A DNA stretch of 64,000 nucleotides from Tetrapyrgos nigripes (taxonomy: Eukaryota > Basidiomycota > Agaricomycetes > Agaricales > Campanellaceae). The stretch spans positions 40,386-104,385 of the forward strand of contig JAACJM010000287.1 of assembly GCA_013368315.1 (NCBI GenBank), read 5' to 3'. How positions within the stretch are numbered: the stretch's first letter is position 1; the number at the start of each line of letters is the position of its first letter. Made by a program: the position numbers and the translations under genes. Below are positions 22,346 to 34,117 of the stretch, in pieces. The notes under the pieces were generated by a model that did not search any database, had not been told where the DNA came from, and saw only the letters and a list, made by a program, of their open reading frames with translations.

Positions 22346-22764
22346 TTTTGTCACACTGAAATACTTCTGTATTTCTTGGCTGTATTACCTAATGTATTAC
22401 TGTGACACCATGTCACTCTGAAATTTCCCTGTAATCCAACTTGTCTTACAGCAGTCTTACAGCATTGCTCCCAAAATTTTTTCTCTCTGTAATACTTCTG
22501 TAATCCCAGGCAGAATACTTGTTGAATGGCTTGGTGTAAGTTTGCTGTAATCCCTATGTAGGGCACTGGATATACAGGGATTTGGCCTCTGAAATCTCCC
22601 TGTAATACAACTTGTCTTACAGCAGTCTTACAGCATTGATCTGGAAAATTCTTCTCTCTGTAATACCTCTGTAATACAAGGTGGATTACTTATTGAATGA
22701 CTTGTTGTAAGGTCACTGTAATACCTCTGTATGGCAGATGATTTACAGGGATTTGCCTCCAGTG

Positions 22765-24674
22765 GCAATGTGCGCAGAAATATGATGCTTTAGAGAAAAT
22801 ATACCGTAACTTGGATTTTATAACGGTGAGACACCGCAAAGAGGAAATTATATTGTTGTTGTATCACCGTTGTAGCTCCCAAAGCTGCGACGTGGGCCAA
22901 AGTTTGGCCAATATCATGCAATGGCGGAATTTATGACAGGATTCGGGACTTACCCTGGGGTCAGAATGCCCCTGGCTCATTTATATCATATTGGAAATCT
23001 GATGGTTCGGACCGCACGATGTGCAATCCTGACCTGATATTGGCCAGCATAACTATGTTATATCAAGGTTGTGATTTTGGGGACATTTTGCTGGTGACAC
23101 TTATCCCGGTGACCTGCACGTCCTGGTGGTGGTCCTTACAGGACGCTTGGTAAAACGGAGTTCAAACTTGGCTGAGACTTGGATTCTGGTACTTTAGTGT
23201 CCTAATATGGACTTACCAAAATAGCTAGCATGTACGGAAGAATGAGGAAATTCCTTTATAGCATCATCTTAGTGAGAATATTGGCTCGCCTTGGCCTGTA
23301 ACGATCACGAACAGAGCTCTCCACCACAACGTGCGTCCATGTACCCTCAGAACTTTTGCAGAGGGTTTAAAACGTCAATCTGAAAAAAATATCCAGCTCT
23401 ATCGAGAAGCGGCTTGATGCTCTTCAGAAAGTCCAATCCGTAACTAATCCGGCACCTTCCCCAAAGAGTCGCATCCACCAAATCGTTCAGACGCTCCTTG
23501 CTCCAATCATCGCTCGTGGAAAGACTACATCGCCGATTGTCTTGAGCTTAAGATCGATATTTCCATGAAATAAGCACAGATACCCCAGGTGATTGGACTT
23601 CCGTCGAGCTCTTTTTAGTCTGATTGGGCTAGTGCCGTTCCTCTCCGCTACTGATAAATTTTTGGACTGGAATTGGTAAGTATACCAAAGATATTCATTT
23701 GAGGGATTCATTCAACATTGGATTTTTAGATTTTTCGTGTCCGGTGAAGTAGGCTGAGGGCTGGCTATCGCTATGCCAAAGCCAAACGTAGTGGATGGAA
23801 GTCAAGAGTTAGATACCACCTTGGGCGGCAATGCATATTTGGAAAGATCTTTTGGGCAAACATAAATGACGAATTTATGCTCGGCGCCGGAGCTACTCCA
23901 TATGGCTGTTCGGCTTCAAATCGGTCCCATATGGAGTAGACCCAGGCGAGAATTTAAGTTTGCCCAGAGATCTTTGGAAATATGCAACGCCGCACAAGGT
24001 GTACGGCATACATGCAAGCGGCATGCTATGAGATCATGTGACTAGACCTCCGAAACCCCTCCTCCTCCCGGTTCAAACTTCAGGCTTAGGATTAGGATTA
24101 GGCAGAGTCTATAGCGGACTTCCTATGTAGTATACATATGGTTTCCTCGTGTCGTTGGTAGTCAGACCTATGCCACCATGCTCCCTTAAGCGAGCAGCCC
24201 CAGGCTACTCCACAGGTTCTTGTAATGATGTGATGAAAGTTTAGAGTGCATTCTAGAGCCAGCCTGCATATTTAGAAGCCATGAGTTTAACCCTCCAAAA
24301 ATCTTCCTCTACTGGCATTGAGTTCACGTCTTCAAGAAAGTAGGGCTCCACACTGTACCAGTACTGTACAGTTTGTACTGGTACCCTATGACAGATACAG
24401 TCCCATACTGTACAAGGCTGTTGCAGGGTCCAATACGGGTACAGGTACTGGATGGGTAAACCTGTATTGGACTGTATTTTTTTACAGCTGTCATACGGTC
24501 GGCCATGCATCGGCGAAGGCTTTTCTCTGTGTTGATGCCATATACTACCTCTGTCAGTTAAATATTGTCAAATACTGAGCAGTTTGCAGCAGAAAATCTT
24601 GGGAAAATTGATGCTTGATCACACCGAGGGAAAGTGTACTTACCAAAAAAGATGCATAGACCTGCAGAAGTGTT
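22765..24674. other. Non-coding spacer with hairpin and GTAC-rich repeats
   Basis: No supportable gene. On the minus strand about 23360-23711 shows short coding-like runs, such as YGLDFLKSIKPLLDRAGYFF, that match no family I know. A palindrome lies at 23826-23992 (separate entry). At about 24345-24480 GTACCAGTACTGTACAG-type repeats resemble the elements near 55840-56390. Confidence 0.4.
23826..23992. mobile_element. Palindrome, about 167 bp, with the ACTCCATATGG hairpin at its centre
   Basis: The arms begin GCGGCAATGCATATTTGG and are mirrored at the right as CCAAAGATCTC and AAATATGCAACGCCGC motifs. The inner part from GGGCAAAC (23854) to GTTTGCCC (23965) encloses a relative of the hairpin at 12995-13080, including CTACTCCATATGG and its inverse. 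Confidence 0.6.
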
Positions 24675-26470
24675 CCCGAAATGCTTTCTCAAAGTCATCT
24701 TGAACACACTGTTAAGGTGAGCAGTACACTACTTTGAAATGTTTCTTGCATTAATAAGTCCAATGTATCCTGCAGAATCGCATGGAAAGGTCCCCAAGCC
24801 ACATGGGGCCATCTACATCGTGTACATGGATACAAATGACGAACAGATGAAGGAACTGCAGAACTTCAGAGCTGGCAGTGTCCCACCTAAGGGTTTCACT
24901 TTCCAAGGTATGTTGTCTCTAACTTATATTCTACTATGTTTTGATCTTTTATTCCTGTAGACTTCCTCATATTGGATCCCGACAAAGATGATTGTCTTCT
25001 CCAGAGACAATTTCATGGGTCTGGGAAGGAAGAAGACAATATCATATGTTCCTGGTCAACTTCAAAGTAAGTCTTTCTTATTCTGATATTTCATGGGATG
25101 AGGGTTTGGACAGTGTGGGGGTCAAACCAAGTGGTGCTGTCAAGAACAGGTTAAGTATGGACTGGATAACCTCTCAGGCCATGACACAAAGGCCAAAGAC
25201 GAAGGAAAGGGCAACAAGGATAGATTACAAGGCTGGTAACAAAGTGGGTACAAAGTGGACAGACTAAGGAAGCTATCTACAAAGCCCTGCAGTAACTATA
25301 TAAAAAAGAGCGAAGCTAGATCAGCAGGTACAGTCATAGGATGATGGTCAGGTGTCTATCAAACAAGAAGTACCAGGTGATGTGATCTAGAATAATGTAA
25401 TGTAAACAATGATGGAATACAGGGTCTGGAGACAAAGGAATGAAGGGATTCATGACAGGTGCATAATATGTCTGACTGAATATATTCGTTTATTATCTAC
25501 TACAGCCCCTTATCCTGATGAATCAGTGTCCCAGACTGACATTGATGATTTGGTGTCTAAGAGTGGTGTAGACACTGCATGCAACATTGACAAAATTGTG
25601 TCTGATGATGTCAATGAATATTTCTCAACTGTTTTCGTTGTCATCCAGAGCACTTCTACCATTGGAAACTCAGACAACAACTTCTATGTGGACCTGTTTG
25701 AGCTTGCTAACTCCACATCTAAAGCTGTGAGTAGACTATGCCTTGTAATTTTTGTTATGCTTATAAAGGTCCTCACACTGACAGCAGCATATACAATTGC
25801 TTAACCCCTATATTCTACCCTTCCCTCTTGAGCCTGACAGTGTCCTCTCCAGTGCCTTTGCAGCTGGACCATTCAAGGGCAAGAAAAGGACAAATAATCT
25901 GAGGAGAGTTGCAGTGGAGGAATGTAGTTCTGTGTATGTTTTTCATCCAATGTTGTATATTTTTCTCCCCTTATGTATGTTGCTACTAGACCACATGATT
26001 ATTTGAAACACTTTATGACTAACTGTGCTATTTATACTGTTGACAGTCCAAATATTATGCAAGACCTCAGCTATCTGAGACATTTCTCTGTTAGCTGTCT
26101 GGAGAGTGTCTTGGGTGCAGTCATGCAGATGCCTCTTCCTCTCCATATGAGGGTTGATCAAGATCTTTTCCTCTTGTCATTCTCAATGATAGTAGATGGT
26201 TATAGGACCAAGGCTCCTCCTTGTACTGGTGCACCTGGATGGCAAGGCAACATTGTGTTGATAGGCACCAGCTATGACTACAAGAGCTATTTGTCAGACA
26301 TCTCTGATTTAGATGCACATGAGGCAGAGGCAATCAGACGGTGGAGCTCAGACTCAAGGTCTGAACATCCCTATGGTAATGAGGTGACTGGACTACCTAC
26401 AAACAGAACAGAGGAGATTTCATTCCTCTGTATCACTCAGTTCTGTCCAAACCTACTAAGAGCTCTATGA
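24675..26470 (+). pseudogene. Decayed multi-exon gene, unknown
   Basis: Coding-like exons can be chained: about 24774-24908 (VPKPHGAIYIVYMDTNDEQM, then FRAGSVPPKGFTFQ), an intron ending TGTAG at about 24960, then FLILDPDKDDCLLQRQF to about 25068. Later pieces read SQTDIDDLVSKSG and NNFYVDLFELANSTSKA (about 25500-25725), AAGPFKGKKRTNNLRR (about 25860) and a long open part about 25995-26470 with SPNIMQDLSYLRHFSVSCLE. Frames change between pieces and I cannot assign a family. It could be a host gene relic or the body of an unrecognised transposon. The surroundings are AT-rich and repeat-laden. Confidence 0.35.
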
Positions 26471-27314
26471 TGGGTGAGCACCATTACCTTGCTTTCTTTC
26501 GATGACATTTATTGCAATAATTATCAGGACTCACTAATGCCAGTCATAACACTACTATGGACAATGTTGTTGCAACTGGAACACATGAAGATGTGGTGCA
26601 CTAAGGAAGTGAGGTGGTGTACAAGGGGGTTGTCAACATTTCATTGCATGTGGTATCAGTGATCCTGCGTTAGTATAATATTGATAGCCATTGTAAACCT
26701 ATGTGCTGTTTTGTAAACTAGCATTGCCATTGCTGGCTTGTTTAACTTCAGCCAATATTGAAGATGTTTTGCATCATGCAACCGACTCTGCTGCATATCT
26801 GTGCCCAAACTAGACAGGACCAGATACTCTCAACCCTTCTTCATCAAAATCTTCATCTGCTTTATTGCCTGTAATCAGTGCATCCTCTCCATCTTTTGCT
26901 GTGCCCATAGCAGGCCTTTTTTTGTCCAGAATGTCACAACAGCATGACTTTAATGACCTTGACAGTATGGCACAGAATACAAGTCATAAACAACTTTATG
27001 TTGGGCAGATTTGTCTAATACAGTTGTAGATACTGTTTCCATGGGTGTAGTGTGCATGCCCCTGAAAGGCAACCCTCATCCTCCAGGGACTGATACTCCT
27101 CCACTCAACTCTATACTCAGGGCTGCCTGCCCATTGATTACATGGACAGCCCTTCTCCTCAAATATCACACCAACAATAGGGACTGAACCTCTGCGAAAT
27201 GAGCCCAAGTAATGGTTACATAGACAACGCCAATCTCACTCATGAATTGAAATCCAGGATGATTGTGGAACAGGACAGAAATGCCCAATATGGTCATTGG
27301 CACCACATTTGAAG
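26471..27314. other. Spacer, including the 3' part of the interrupted gag
   Basis: Apart from the end of the gag gene just left of the KDZ insertion, I see no gene here. Confidence 0.35.
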
Positions 27315-27322
27315 CACTCTCC
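27250..27322 (-). pseudogene. LTR-retrotransposon gag, 3' fragment with the zinc knuckle, cut by KDZ
   Basis: Reading leftwards from the KDZ border on the minus strand gives ECFKCGANDHIGHFCP, a CX2CX4HX4C zinc knuckle, followed by PQSSWISIHE and a stop. Its upstream half lies beyond the KDZ transposon at 38532-39574. If the transposon and one target copy are ignored, the frame passes through KVCSG into this knuckle without interruption, so the transposon inserted within the knuckle codons. Beyond the stop the frame decays. Confidence 0.75.
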
Positions 27323-27748
27323 ACCTCAACATCACAACATACCAATACTATAGTAATGCCGAGCGCACCCGGTTGAGGCAATACTGTACTAACGAAAGTT
27401 GTTATAAGTCAGACACTGCCAATAATTCCACGAATATTGCATACTTTTCACTTCTAAGGAAACGCAAAACCCTTCCCATATGAAGTAGGTACCTACTGAG
27501 AACTACTGAGTCTCTTCGGAAGTACATCCGGGAGTGATCAAACCCGAGATGACCGTTCTGTTCCGTCTCGTCATCAACAATGTCACGATCACGACTTCTC
27601 ACACCGACCATCACCATCATGAGCGTCCGCTCGCTGTCCTTCGCTTAGTCCCCCCCGACGCTTATATCATCCGCCCTCATACTTCCTTGCTCGATGTTCC
27701 CTCGGCTATCCCTCCTCCTGATTATGTCATCTGTTGGTTCGAAATCGT
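27321..27748 (+). repeat. KDZ left terminal inverted repeat
   Basis: About 428 bp, matching the right repeat (38106-38523) in inverted form with a handful of substitutions and small indels, such as an extra 10-12 bp at about 27497. An open frame of 82 codons on this strand occurs in both copies (MIKPEMTV..., HTDHHHHERPLAVLRLV) but ends at the repeat border. It is probably a by-product. Confidence 0.85.
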
Positions 27749-27906
27749 TTACAAGTCCCTTTGGCAATGGCCTCAACACTAGTACCTCTCTATGTGCGTA
27801 ACCTCCCTCTATCATTCAGAAGGCATGACTAACATAACATAGACATATATAATGACTTAGGTAGCTAAACGCGTGTACATTGGACTACACGTAAAAAAGC
27901 TTTCTC

Positions 27907-29575
27907 CTATTCCGCGTTCACCTGCTCGTTTTCGTCCACCTTCTTTCTCTTCACTCCTTTATCAGACCGCTGCTTCCGTGGAGGCCTTTGCATAACCACC
28001 GCACCATTTGGACCCGTGACCGACATCGAATTGACGAAGTTGATTTCAGCCCCAGACGACTCACCCACAGTTTTCTGCTTCCTTCCACGCCTGGGCTTCT
28101 CGGTTGCTGTAGCAGCCGGGATTGGATCAGACGCAGGTGTTATCTGGGATGTGACCGTGACGGAAGGTGACGAGTCTGCAGGTGGAACGATAAGAGCAGT
28201 CTCGGGAGCGGGAGGTGGACCTGACGTAGTGGCCGGACTACCAGCGGATGGAACAGAATCATCTGGAGCAGGAACAGCCGCTGTTAGACTTTGCTGTGGC
28301 TGTTCGGGAGTCGCAGCCTGTTGTTCGGTCTCTCTTACCGCCGCCTGGAATTGCTGCTCCTCCCATTCTGCCTTTTCAGCATTGGTCATCTTGTAGAAGT
28401 ATGTCGTGCCAGACTCGAAGGCGTTCTTGACGATCTGGATCTCCACACGCGTAGAGAGTTCGCTAGGGTTGCAGAACTTCTCCAAAGGCCAGTTTATCAA
28501 CTTCACGCCGTATTTTTTGGTGATATGGTCGTCGAAATTCTTGTAATACATCCTTGGAATTTTATGCTTGCCGCCAGCAGCCTCTGCAAGCGACAATGTG
28601 AGTACTCTCATTATATCGAAGCCGTTTGCTACTCACGCAGTTTCCCGGTGATAATCTGCACCAGCTCCTTCTTCATCTCAACTGTTTCCTGGACGTAGTT
28701 TCGTGTAACCCCTTCAATACCAGCAATGCAATATCCCTCCAGCCGGGTAGCCATTGCACCCGGACTCTCTTTATAGGCCAACTGAAAGAAAGACGCGACA
28801 CGTTCGCTCGTGCACCATGCATCTGGCGGGTTGAAATGCTCAGAGTTTGAGCGCACGCACATAATTACGGATTCGATGCCTGTCCGAGCATTCAGCTGTT
28901 GAAGCTGTTCAGGTATGTAGGATGAGTTACAACTGCACAACCAGAAAGTCTGATCTAGCTCACCATTAGCCTCGCATCCTCCATGGTAGTGCGGTAATCG
29001 TGGTAGGCACTCAGAGCGCTGTTATGGGATGCCAGCAGCTTGTTCTCCCTGTTGTCCACTAGAGTCTTCAACGCTGCCTCCGTCGCCTCCGTTTGCTCTG
29101 CCTTCGACATCGCCTTCCATTTTTCGGAAATGTCATGCATGCACTCGCAAACTTTCTTTCGAGGCTGCCCCTCTGGAATCTCTGTGATCATTAAGTATAT
29201 TCCATGTTGAAGAGTTCTCTGGTACCTACCTGAATTTATTTCCGCCATCTGTAGGTGCACGAACGCTTGGAAAGGACCCAGGCTTTTTTTCTTCTGCTTC
29301 AGCCGGTAAGTCTGCATAATTTCATCCATGTACCACTTCACATCGTGCTTCCCAAACTCTTCCTTCATTGCAGTCGCTTCTGCCAGAACCAATAAATAAG
29401 CTTTCACAAGTCGTGCTTGAAAAAGCTGTTTGTCGTCCTCGCGTGCTTTTTTCTTCTCAGCCTTTTGGGCATTCGTCAACTTGATGCGGTCTCCAGGTGC
29501 ACGGTATCTTGATGGTCGACGCGTCGAAGTGCCGTTCTTTTTAGCAGCACGTAGAAGACGTTCAAAGGTGGGCAT
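27907..29575 (-). CDS. KDZ accessory protein, HMG-box-like
   Basis: Starts at ATG 29575 (MPTFERLLRAAKK). Exon borders consistent with GT-AG lie near 29230/29185 (after AEINS), 28965/28910 (after DARLM) and 28635/28590 (after IITGKL), giving one frame to the TAG at 27907. The first third is basic and charged. Residues of about 105-185 (FQAFVHLQMAEIN ... ISEKWKAMSKAEQTEATEAA) resemble an HMG-box in spacing of aromatic and basic residues, which is a tentative match. The C-terminus is Pro/Ala/Thr-rich and ends in basic nuclear-signal-like clusters (RPPRKQRSDKGVKRKK). I infer a nuclear DNA-binding helper of the transposon. Confidence 0.55.
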
Positions 29576-29696
29576 CAGTGAAGGGAGGTGGTGTTGTGTA
29601 ATCTTTCAGTGGCTGAACAGTAATCTAACAAGAAAACACTTTGTAAATTTGGTAGGAAATTGCAAATACATTGTAAGCGACAATCAAAATCATATT

Positions 29697-30845
29697 CTAC
29701 AAATCCTGAATCATAGCCCACAGAAAATCAGCCACAGAGTCCGAAACAGAGACGACATCTTCCAACGAAGCCCTAAAGTCCTCTATGCCGTCCACCACTC
29801 CCAACAGTTCCTCGATCTCTTGCACTTCACTCTCATCGTAGCCGTGACTGACCAAGTACCGTCTCGGCCAGTAGCCAAGCTTCCGGTTCAACGTACGCCC
29901 AGGAGTAGCCGGAGTTCCTTGCCGCCTAGGAGTACGACCGGACGCCGGTCCTCTCTGTGGAGTTGATTGGCGCGAAACGGATGGGCTGAGCCTGGCTCGT
30001 GAGGGGGTACCTATCAAACATGTGCCCCATCAGAAAATGGTCTAAAGAACAAGATAACCACATACCAGGTGGAACGATCTCAAGTGCAAGATTGATGACG
30101 CTGGAGTGTGTCTGGGATGCCGATGGAAAGGACATTGCAGGCGGCGGAGAAGCAGCTTGAGCAGCTTGCACGTCAGGCTGCTGCCCATTAAATGACAGCT
30201 GGGGTACATAGGTGAGAGCTTCCGCGCGAAGCTGTGCAGCTTCACTGATGTCGGCGAGAGGGTTGTAGTCATGAGTCGGATTCAGGAGTGTAGGGTCGGG
30301 ACTGATCATTCCACAAAGAGCTGGAACGAAGGCATCGAAGACAAATGCACGGCGGAACTTGTCTGCACCAGATTGGTCCAGGCTCTCAATCGCATCAGCA
30401 CTTTGAGGAGGTAAGTGTTCCATCCGAAAATAATATCAAGCTGCTGCTCACCTGTTGAAGTACAAGCCCACTTTGTTACCTAGACGAACTGCCCAATATT
30501 TTCGACCTGGGACCCTATCTACCAATTGACTGAGCTCTTGAATATCACGGTCGGTCTGCAATGTAGCGATTAAAGTCGATGGGGGAAGGTGGAGATGTTC
30601 TTCAATCCAGGGCTGCAGGGTATGGTAGACACGCTCTGCTTCGTCGTCAGTATCACATTTGATATTCAAGGGGAATGGCGGGTGTGTCCCAGGAATACCC
30701 CCAGGCCGCCACTGTCTGCTAAACTGTAAGTAAAGATCTATACGCATAATAAAAAGGATACGTACATTTTGTTACTGACTCCAATGCGCATTGGTGTGCT
30801 AGTGACTTTGCTACTGCGAGGGCCAACACAGACAATACGACCCAT
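29697..30845 (-). CDS. KDZ accessory protein, unknown
   Basis: Starts at ATG 30845 (MGRIVCVGPRSSK). A splice joins NK to RQWRPGGIPGTHPPFPLNIK. A second intron follows VGLYFN (about 30450), and a third follows ALEIVPPG (about 30065). The last exon, GTPSRARLSPSVSR to LWAMIQDL, ends at 29697. The middle reads like an ordered alpha/beta domain (DDEAERVYHTLQPWIEEHLH), followed by a disordered Ser/Pro/Arg linker and an acidic helical end (YDESEVQEIEELLGV). No family is recognised. It sits tail-to-head with the HMG-like gene on the same strand and diverges from the TET/JBP gene, about 450 bp away, so a shared promoter region at 30850-31290 is likely. Confidence 0.5.
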
Positions 30846-31290
30846 GGCGGAAGTGAGCTATGAGAGCGATGAGTGTGATATCGGCTATTAATATGTGGCT
30901 GGCACAAACACGATCATGCTAGTACAGCATGATTATCAAACTTCGCATCAGGCATGCCTGGACCTACACACCTAAATGCATCGATTACTCAACCTTTCGC
31001 TGCTACCACCATGAGGATCAAACTGCGAGGCCCCAGAAGACCCGATGCCAGTGAGTTGTATCCCTACAGTCTCTTCAGGACGCGTCCGCGTTTTCGGCTA
31101 TCCTATCTTCAACCATTGGACCGATGTTGATCAGACAAAGCCGTACCCTTTGAATACCTGCGCAACAGGAATTCTGAAGATGTACAGGCTGTAGTCTTAC
31201 GAACATCACTCCAGAGGCTGAGCATAGAGATAGCCTATGATTTGGATGCAGCTGCCTTGTTTTTGACGCGTCAACTGTGTTTGACGCGTT

Positions 31291-32896
31291 GTGGAATGCC
31301 ACGCTGACATCTCTACAGGTACACAGGAGTATTCGGGGATAACCACGCCTGACTTCTGCTTCCCTACAACACTGTTAGATTTCGTTCTTAATGAGGGTAT
31401 GCGTGATCATCTCGATGAAGTAGACTACAGTGACAACAGTTCCCTTCCTTCTCTCTCGCCGCTGTCCTCGTTAACTCCCTCACCACAATCTTCACAATTG
31501 TCATCGCCTGTGCCTTCTCATAACGATGCCACTCCTGCCCTTGGTGACGAGTCCGAGTCTGAGCTAGTTGAAGGACCTGTCCTCTCAAATACACGTCAGC
31601 GCAAAATGAAGCGGAGCAAGGCCCAAAGTAAAAAGAACAAGAAGAAGAAGAAGACCGCCGACCTTCAGGAGAAGGCCCCACCCGCCTCTTCGGTCGCCAA
31701 GCATGTCAAGCATGCTCCGCAAGTCAACGCGACATTTTCCTTTGAGCAAGATTCGTCGCCTACTGCAACTGCATACACTGGTCAACGTGAAGATGGCCTC
31801 TACAGCAATGATGGATATTGGCTGGAGGATCTAGTAGGAGAGCATTCACAGTTCCACTTTGAGGAGTATCAATGGGATGGCCAGTGAGTCACAGTGCTAT
31901 TACCTTTATTTCTTGCTCACATTTTCTCTCAGGAGGGCAACCCCGATCATTGACCAGAATGGTGTCATCTTTGCCCTCCTTGCAGGACGGCCTGACGATG
32001 ATCCTACCTGGTCAGGCTGCGTACAAGCGGCGACAGACGCACTCAAAGCAGCTCGAACCGAATGCCGCTTCACTAAAAAGCAAAAGGACCACCGTCGCGG
32101 CAAACATCCTACTCTCACTGCTGGCCTTTCTCATGGTGGAGGGCAGATGGTACGTATGTCCTACCTCAGACCTAACCGTCCTCAAGAAACTGACCAGTTC
32201 ACTTAGCAACCAAGTACTCTCGACCTGTTCAACGCAGCAAATTGTAACGTTGTGAAGAGTCTCACTGAACACTGGGCTATGCAAAGGTTAACTGGCTTTG
32301 CTAACGGTCTGAGTTTTCATTTTCTATTGGGCTGTAATCAGCTTAGCGTTTTCACAGGTGTCTTTCAGACTTGGGCTCCTCGCTTATACGAATACTACTC
32401 CTCTCACCTCACATCACTTCTTGACCACAATACCACACTCCGGCGTTTGTTCTCCAACAGCGTCTTTGCCTCTGCAACATGGAACTTGGGGAAGCAGACG
32501 GTTTGCTGTGACCACATAGACTATGCCAACCTCCCTTTTGGATGGTGCGGCATATATTCTTTGGGCTCCTTTGATCATCGCAAAGGAGGCCATATCGTCT
32601 TGTGGCCCCTCAAACTTGTTGTCCGTTTTCCTGCCGGCTCGCTCATATTTATACCATCAGGCGCTTGTCGACACTCCAACACTCGCATTCGAAAACATGA
32701 ACATCGATTTTCGTTTACACAGTACAGTGCTGGCGGGTTGTTTCGCTGGGTTGACAATGGGTTTCAGGTCCAAGAGTCCCTCATCGACTCTTTGGATGAA
32801 GAAGGATTGGAGGAATTCCGGGCTGCAGCGAAGGAACGCTGGCAGATGGGCGTCAGTCTGCTACCTACAGTGCAGGACTTTAGTGCAACTGAGTAA
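31291..32896 (+). CDS. TET/JBP-family 2-oxoglutarate/Fe(II) dioxygenase
   Basis: Exons joined in frame: up to 31885 (ending WDGQ), 31934-32150 (ATPIIDQNGVIFALLAGRPD to LSHGGGQM), 32207-32308 (QPSTLDLFN to TGFAN) and 32359-32896. The N-terminal third is Ser/Pro-rich with a lysine-rich nuclear-signal-like cluster (KKNKKKKK). The C-terminal half is the double-stranded beta-helix: HID (iron HxD, in CCDHIDYANLPFGWC), GGHIVLWPLKL, IFIPSGACRHSNT (second His) and HRFSFTQYSAGGLFRWV with the 2-oxoglutarate Arg. All catalytic residues are present. The family oxidises 5-methylcytosine. In fungi its genes are commonly carried by KDZ transposons, where they may counter host DNA methylation (inference). The exact start is uncertain; an exon at about 31012 (MRIKLRGPRRP) may precede it. 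Confidence 0.88.
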
Positions 32897-33449
32897 ATTT
32901 AAGATATAATCTGTATATAGTTCGTCGATTTTGAACATGCATACATTTTCTTGTTATTTTATGGCCCATTCCGCAAATGAAACTGTTAGTTACTCATCAT
33001 GAATATGTCTCCAAACTCCTTTCTGGTAAACTTTGCAAGTTTTTGACTGGGTGTTGAAAATGTGCGGGACTTCAATCATGTTTGCACTATGTAATTGTGT
33101 TGGCCCTTCTTCTCTTTTGCTCCGAAACAACTTGGTTCATATATCGGGGGTTCCCACCTCCAAGAAACCCTCAGAACAACACATCATGGTAAATACTCTA
33201 TTCTACATTGCTTTTTTAACAGCTAAAGCTCTTCCGAGAGGCTAGAGAGCTGTTCTCTCGATGTGCATGGTGATATTCTGCACTGCATGGTGATATTCAG
33301 CATCCTTGCTCAAGCGATCATCGACATTACAAGGCCAGGACCTCTTCGGCACCTAGACATCTGTGCAACACTGAATCGGTGATTGATAAATCTCGCTTAA
33401 AAACTCTCTCCATGCTGCTTTGCCCTCTTGATTCTTGAGCTCTTCCTCC

Positions 33450-33962
33450 ATGTCCTCCCGCAGTGGTATGATGTTGATAGAGCCACATCTTTGGCTGGAA
33501 GGGCAAGACGAACTCGATTATCTTAGAAGCGCATTCCCTGATCTTGTCGATGACACTGAGACCATCGACTGGATGGTTGAACGGCGACGGTGCTGGCGGA
33601 AACGGGTGAGGAGACTCCAAAAGCTCAAAGATTCCTATCAACGGTGCGCAACTAAACTTCTTTCATTGTCAACCATTATATTCATAGCTGCTTGTTGATC
33701 AAACAGCGATCGTGCTCATAAAGTAGCACAAGCTCGTTTAAACAATGAAAGGTATATATGTGTCTATCGGATGCTTTCTCTTTTCCTCATTGTCCACAGG
33801 CGCCGTGAACACCTCACTACAACAGCTGATGAAGAGGAACGTGAACGGTTCCAAGCAGCCCATCGAGATGCGCAGCGCCGGTATCGAGAGAGCAGGAGGG
33901 AGACACTAGCCCAGAAGGAACGAGAGCGACGACTTGCGAAAAGGCAGGGGAAGGAATTGTAG
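33450..33962 (+). CDS. KDZ accessory small coiled-coil protein
   Basis: ATG at 33450 (MSSRSGMMLIEPHLWLEGQD), intron after DSYQR (about 33642-33706), a mini-exon (DRAHKVAQARLNNE), another intron to about 33800, then an extremely charged helix (RREHLTTTADEEERERFQ, then RDAQRRYRESRRETLAQKE) ending KRQGKEL and TAG at 33960-33962. The last 60 residues are predicted coiled coil by eye. No family is known to me. It is one of two small genes between the TET/JBP gene and the transposase. Confidence 0.5.
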
Positions 33963-34117
33963 CTGGCGGGTTTACTAGACTCCGAGATCTCGGATGTAGA
34001 TAGGCACCTCTCGCCTAATTAAAGTTCTTGATTTTGATAAATTTTTTGTGAAATTTGAAGTGAGTGCGGCGCTGTTTGAAGTCTACAAAAGATGGGTGTT
34101 TTGAAGGAATCTGCATC

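Larger units (their letters stand above)
19341..22764. mobile_element. CACTG-ended foldback element with minisatellite core, CACTA-like
   Basis: The ends are CACTGGAGGCAAATCCCTGT at 19341 and its reverse complement ending at 22764. GCA lies directly outside both ends (19338-19340 and 22765-22767), a 3-bp target duplication. CACTA/G termini with a 3-bp duplication are the signature of CACTA (En/Spm) elements. The inverted arms (19341-19760 and 22346-22764) match almost base for base. Each has two tandem subterminal units of 171 bp (19351 and 19522) full of ATTACAG and GCTGTAAGACTGCTGTAAGA motifs. No transposase is present, so the element is non-autonomous. The core is a GC-rich minisatellite. 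Confidence 0.82.

Noticed and set aside
19700..22421. Very long open frames on both strands (up to 778 codons) with Cys/Arg-rich 22-residue repeats
   Set aside because: They are produced by a 22-bp minisatellite without stop triplets; frames overlap in all six phases and include parts of the transposon arms.
27534..27782. 82-codon frame with HTDHHHHERPLAV and its copy at 38084-38320
   Set aside because: Both lie in the terminal inverted repeats of the KDZ element and end at the repeat border, so the similarity is that of the repeat.
31260..31300. Repeated ACGCGT motifs (also near 13386, 29519 and 38073) as cell-cycle boxes
   Set aside because: Too short and scattered to support a regulatory call.
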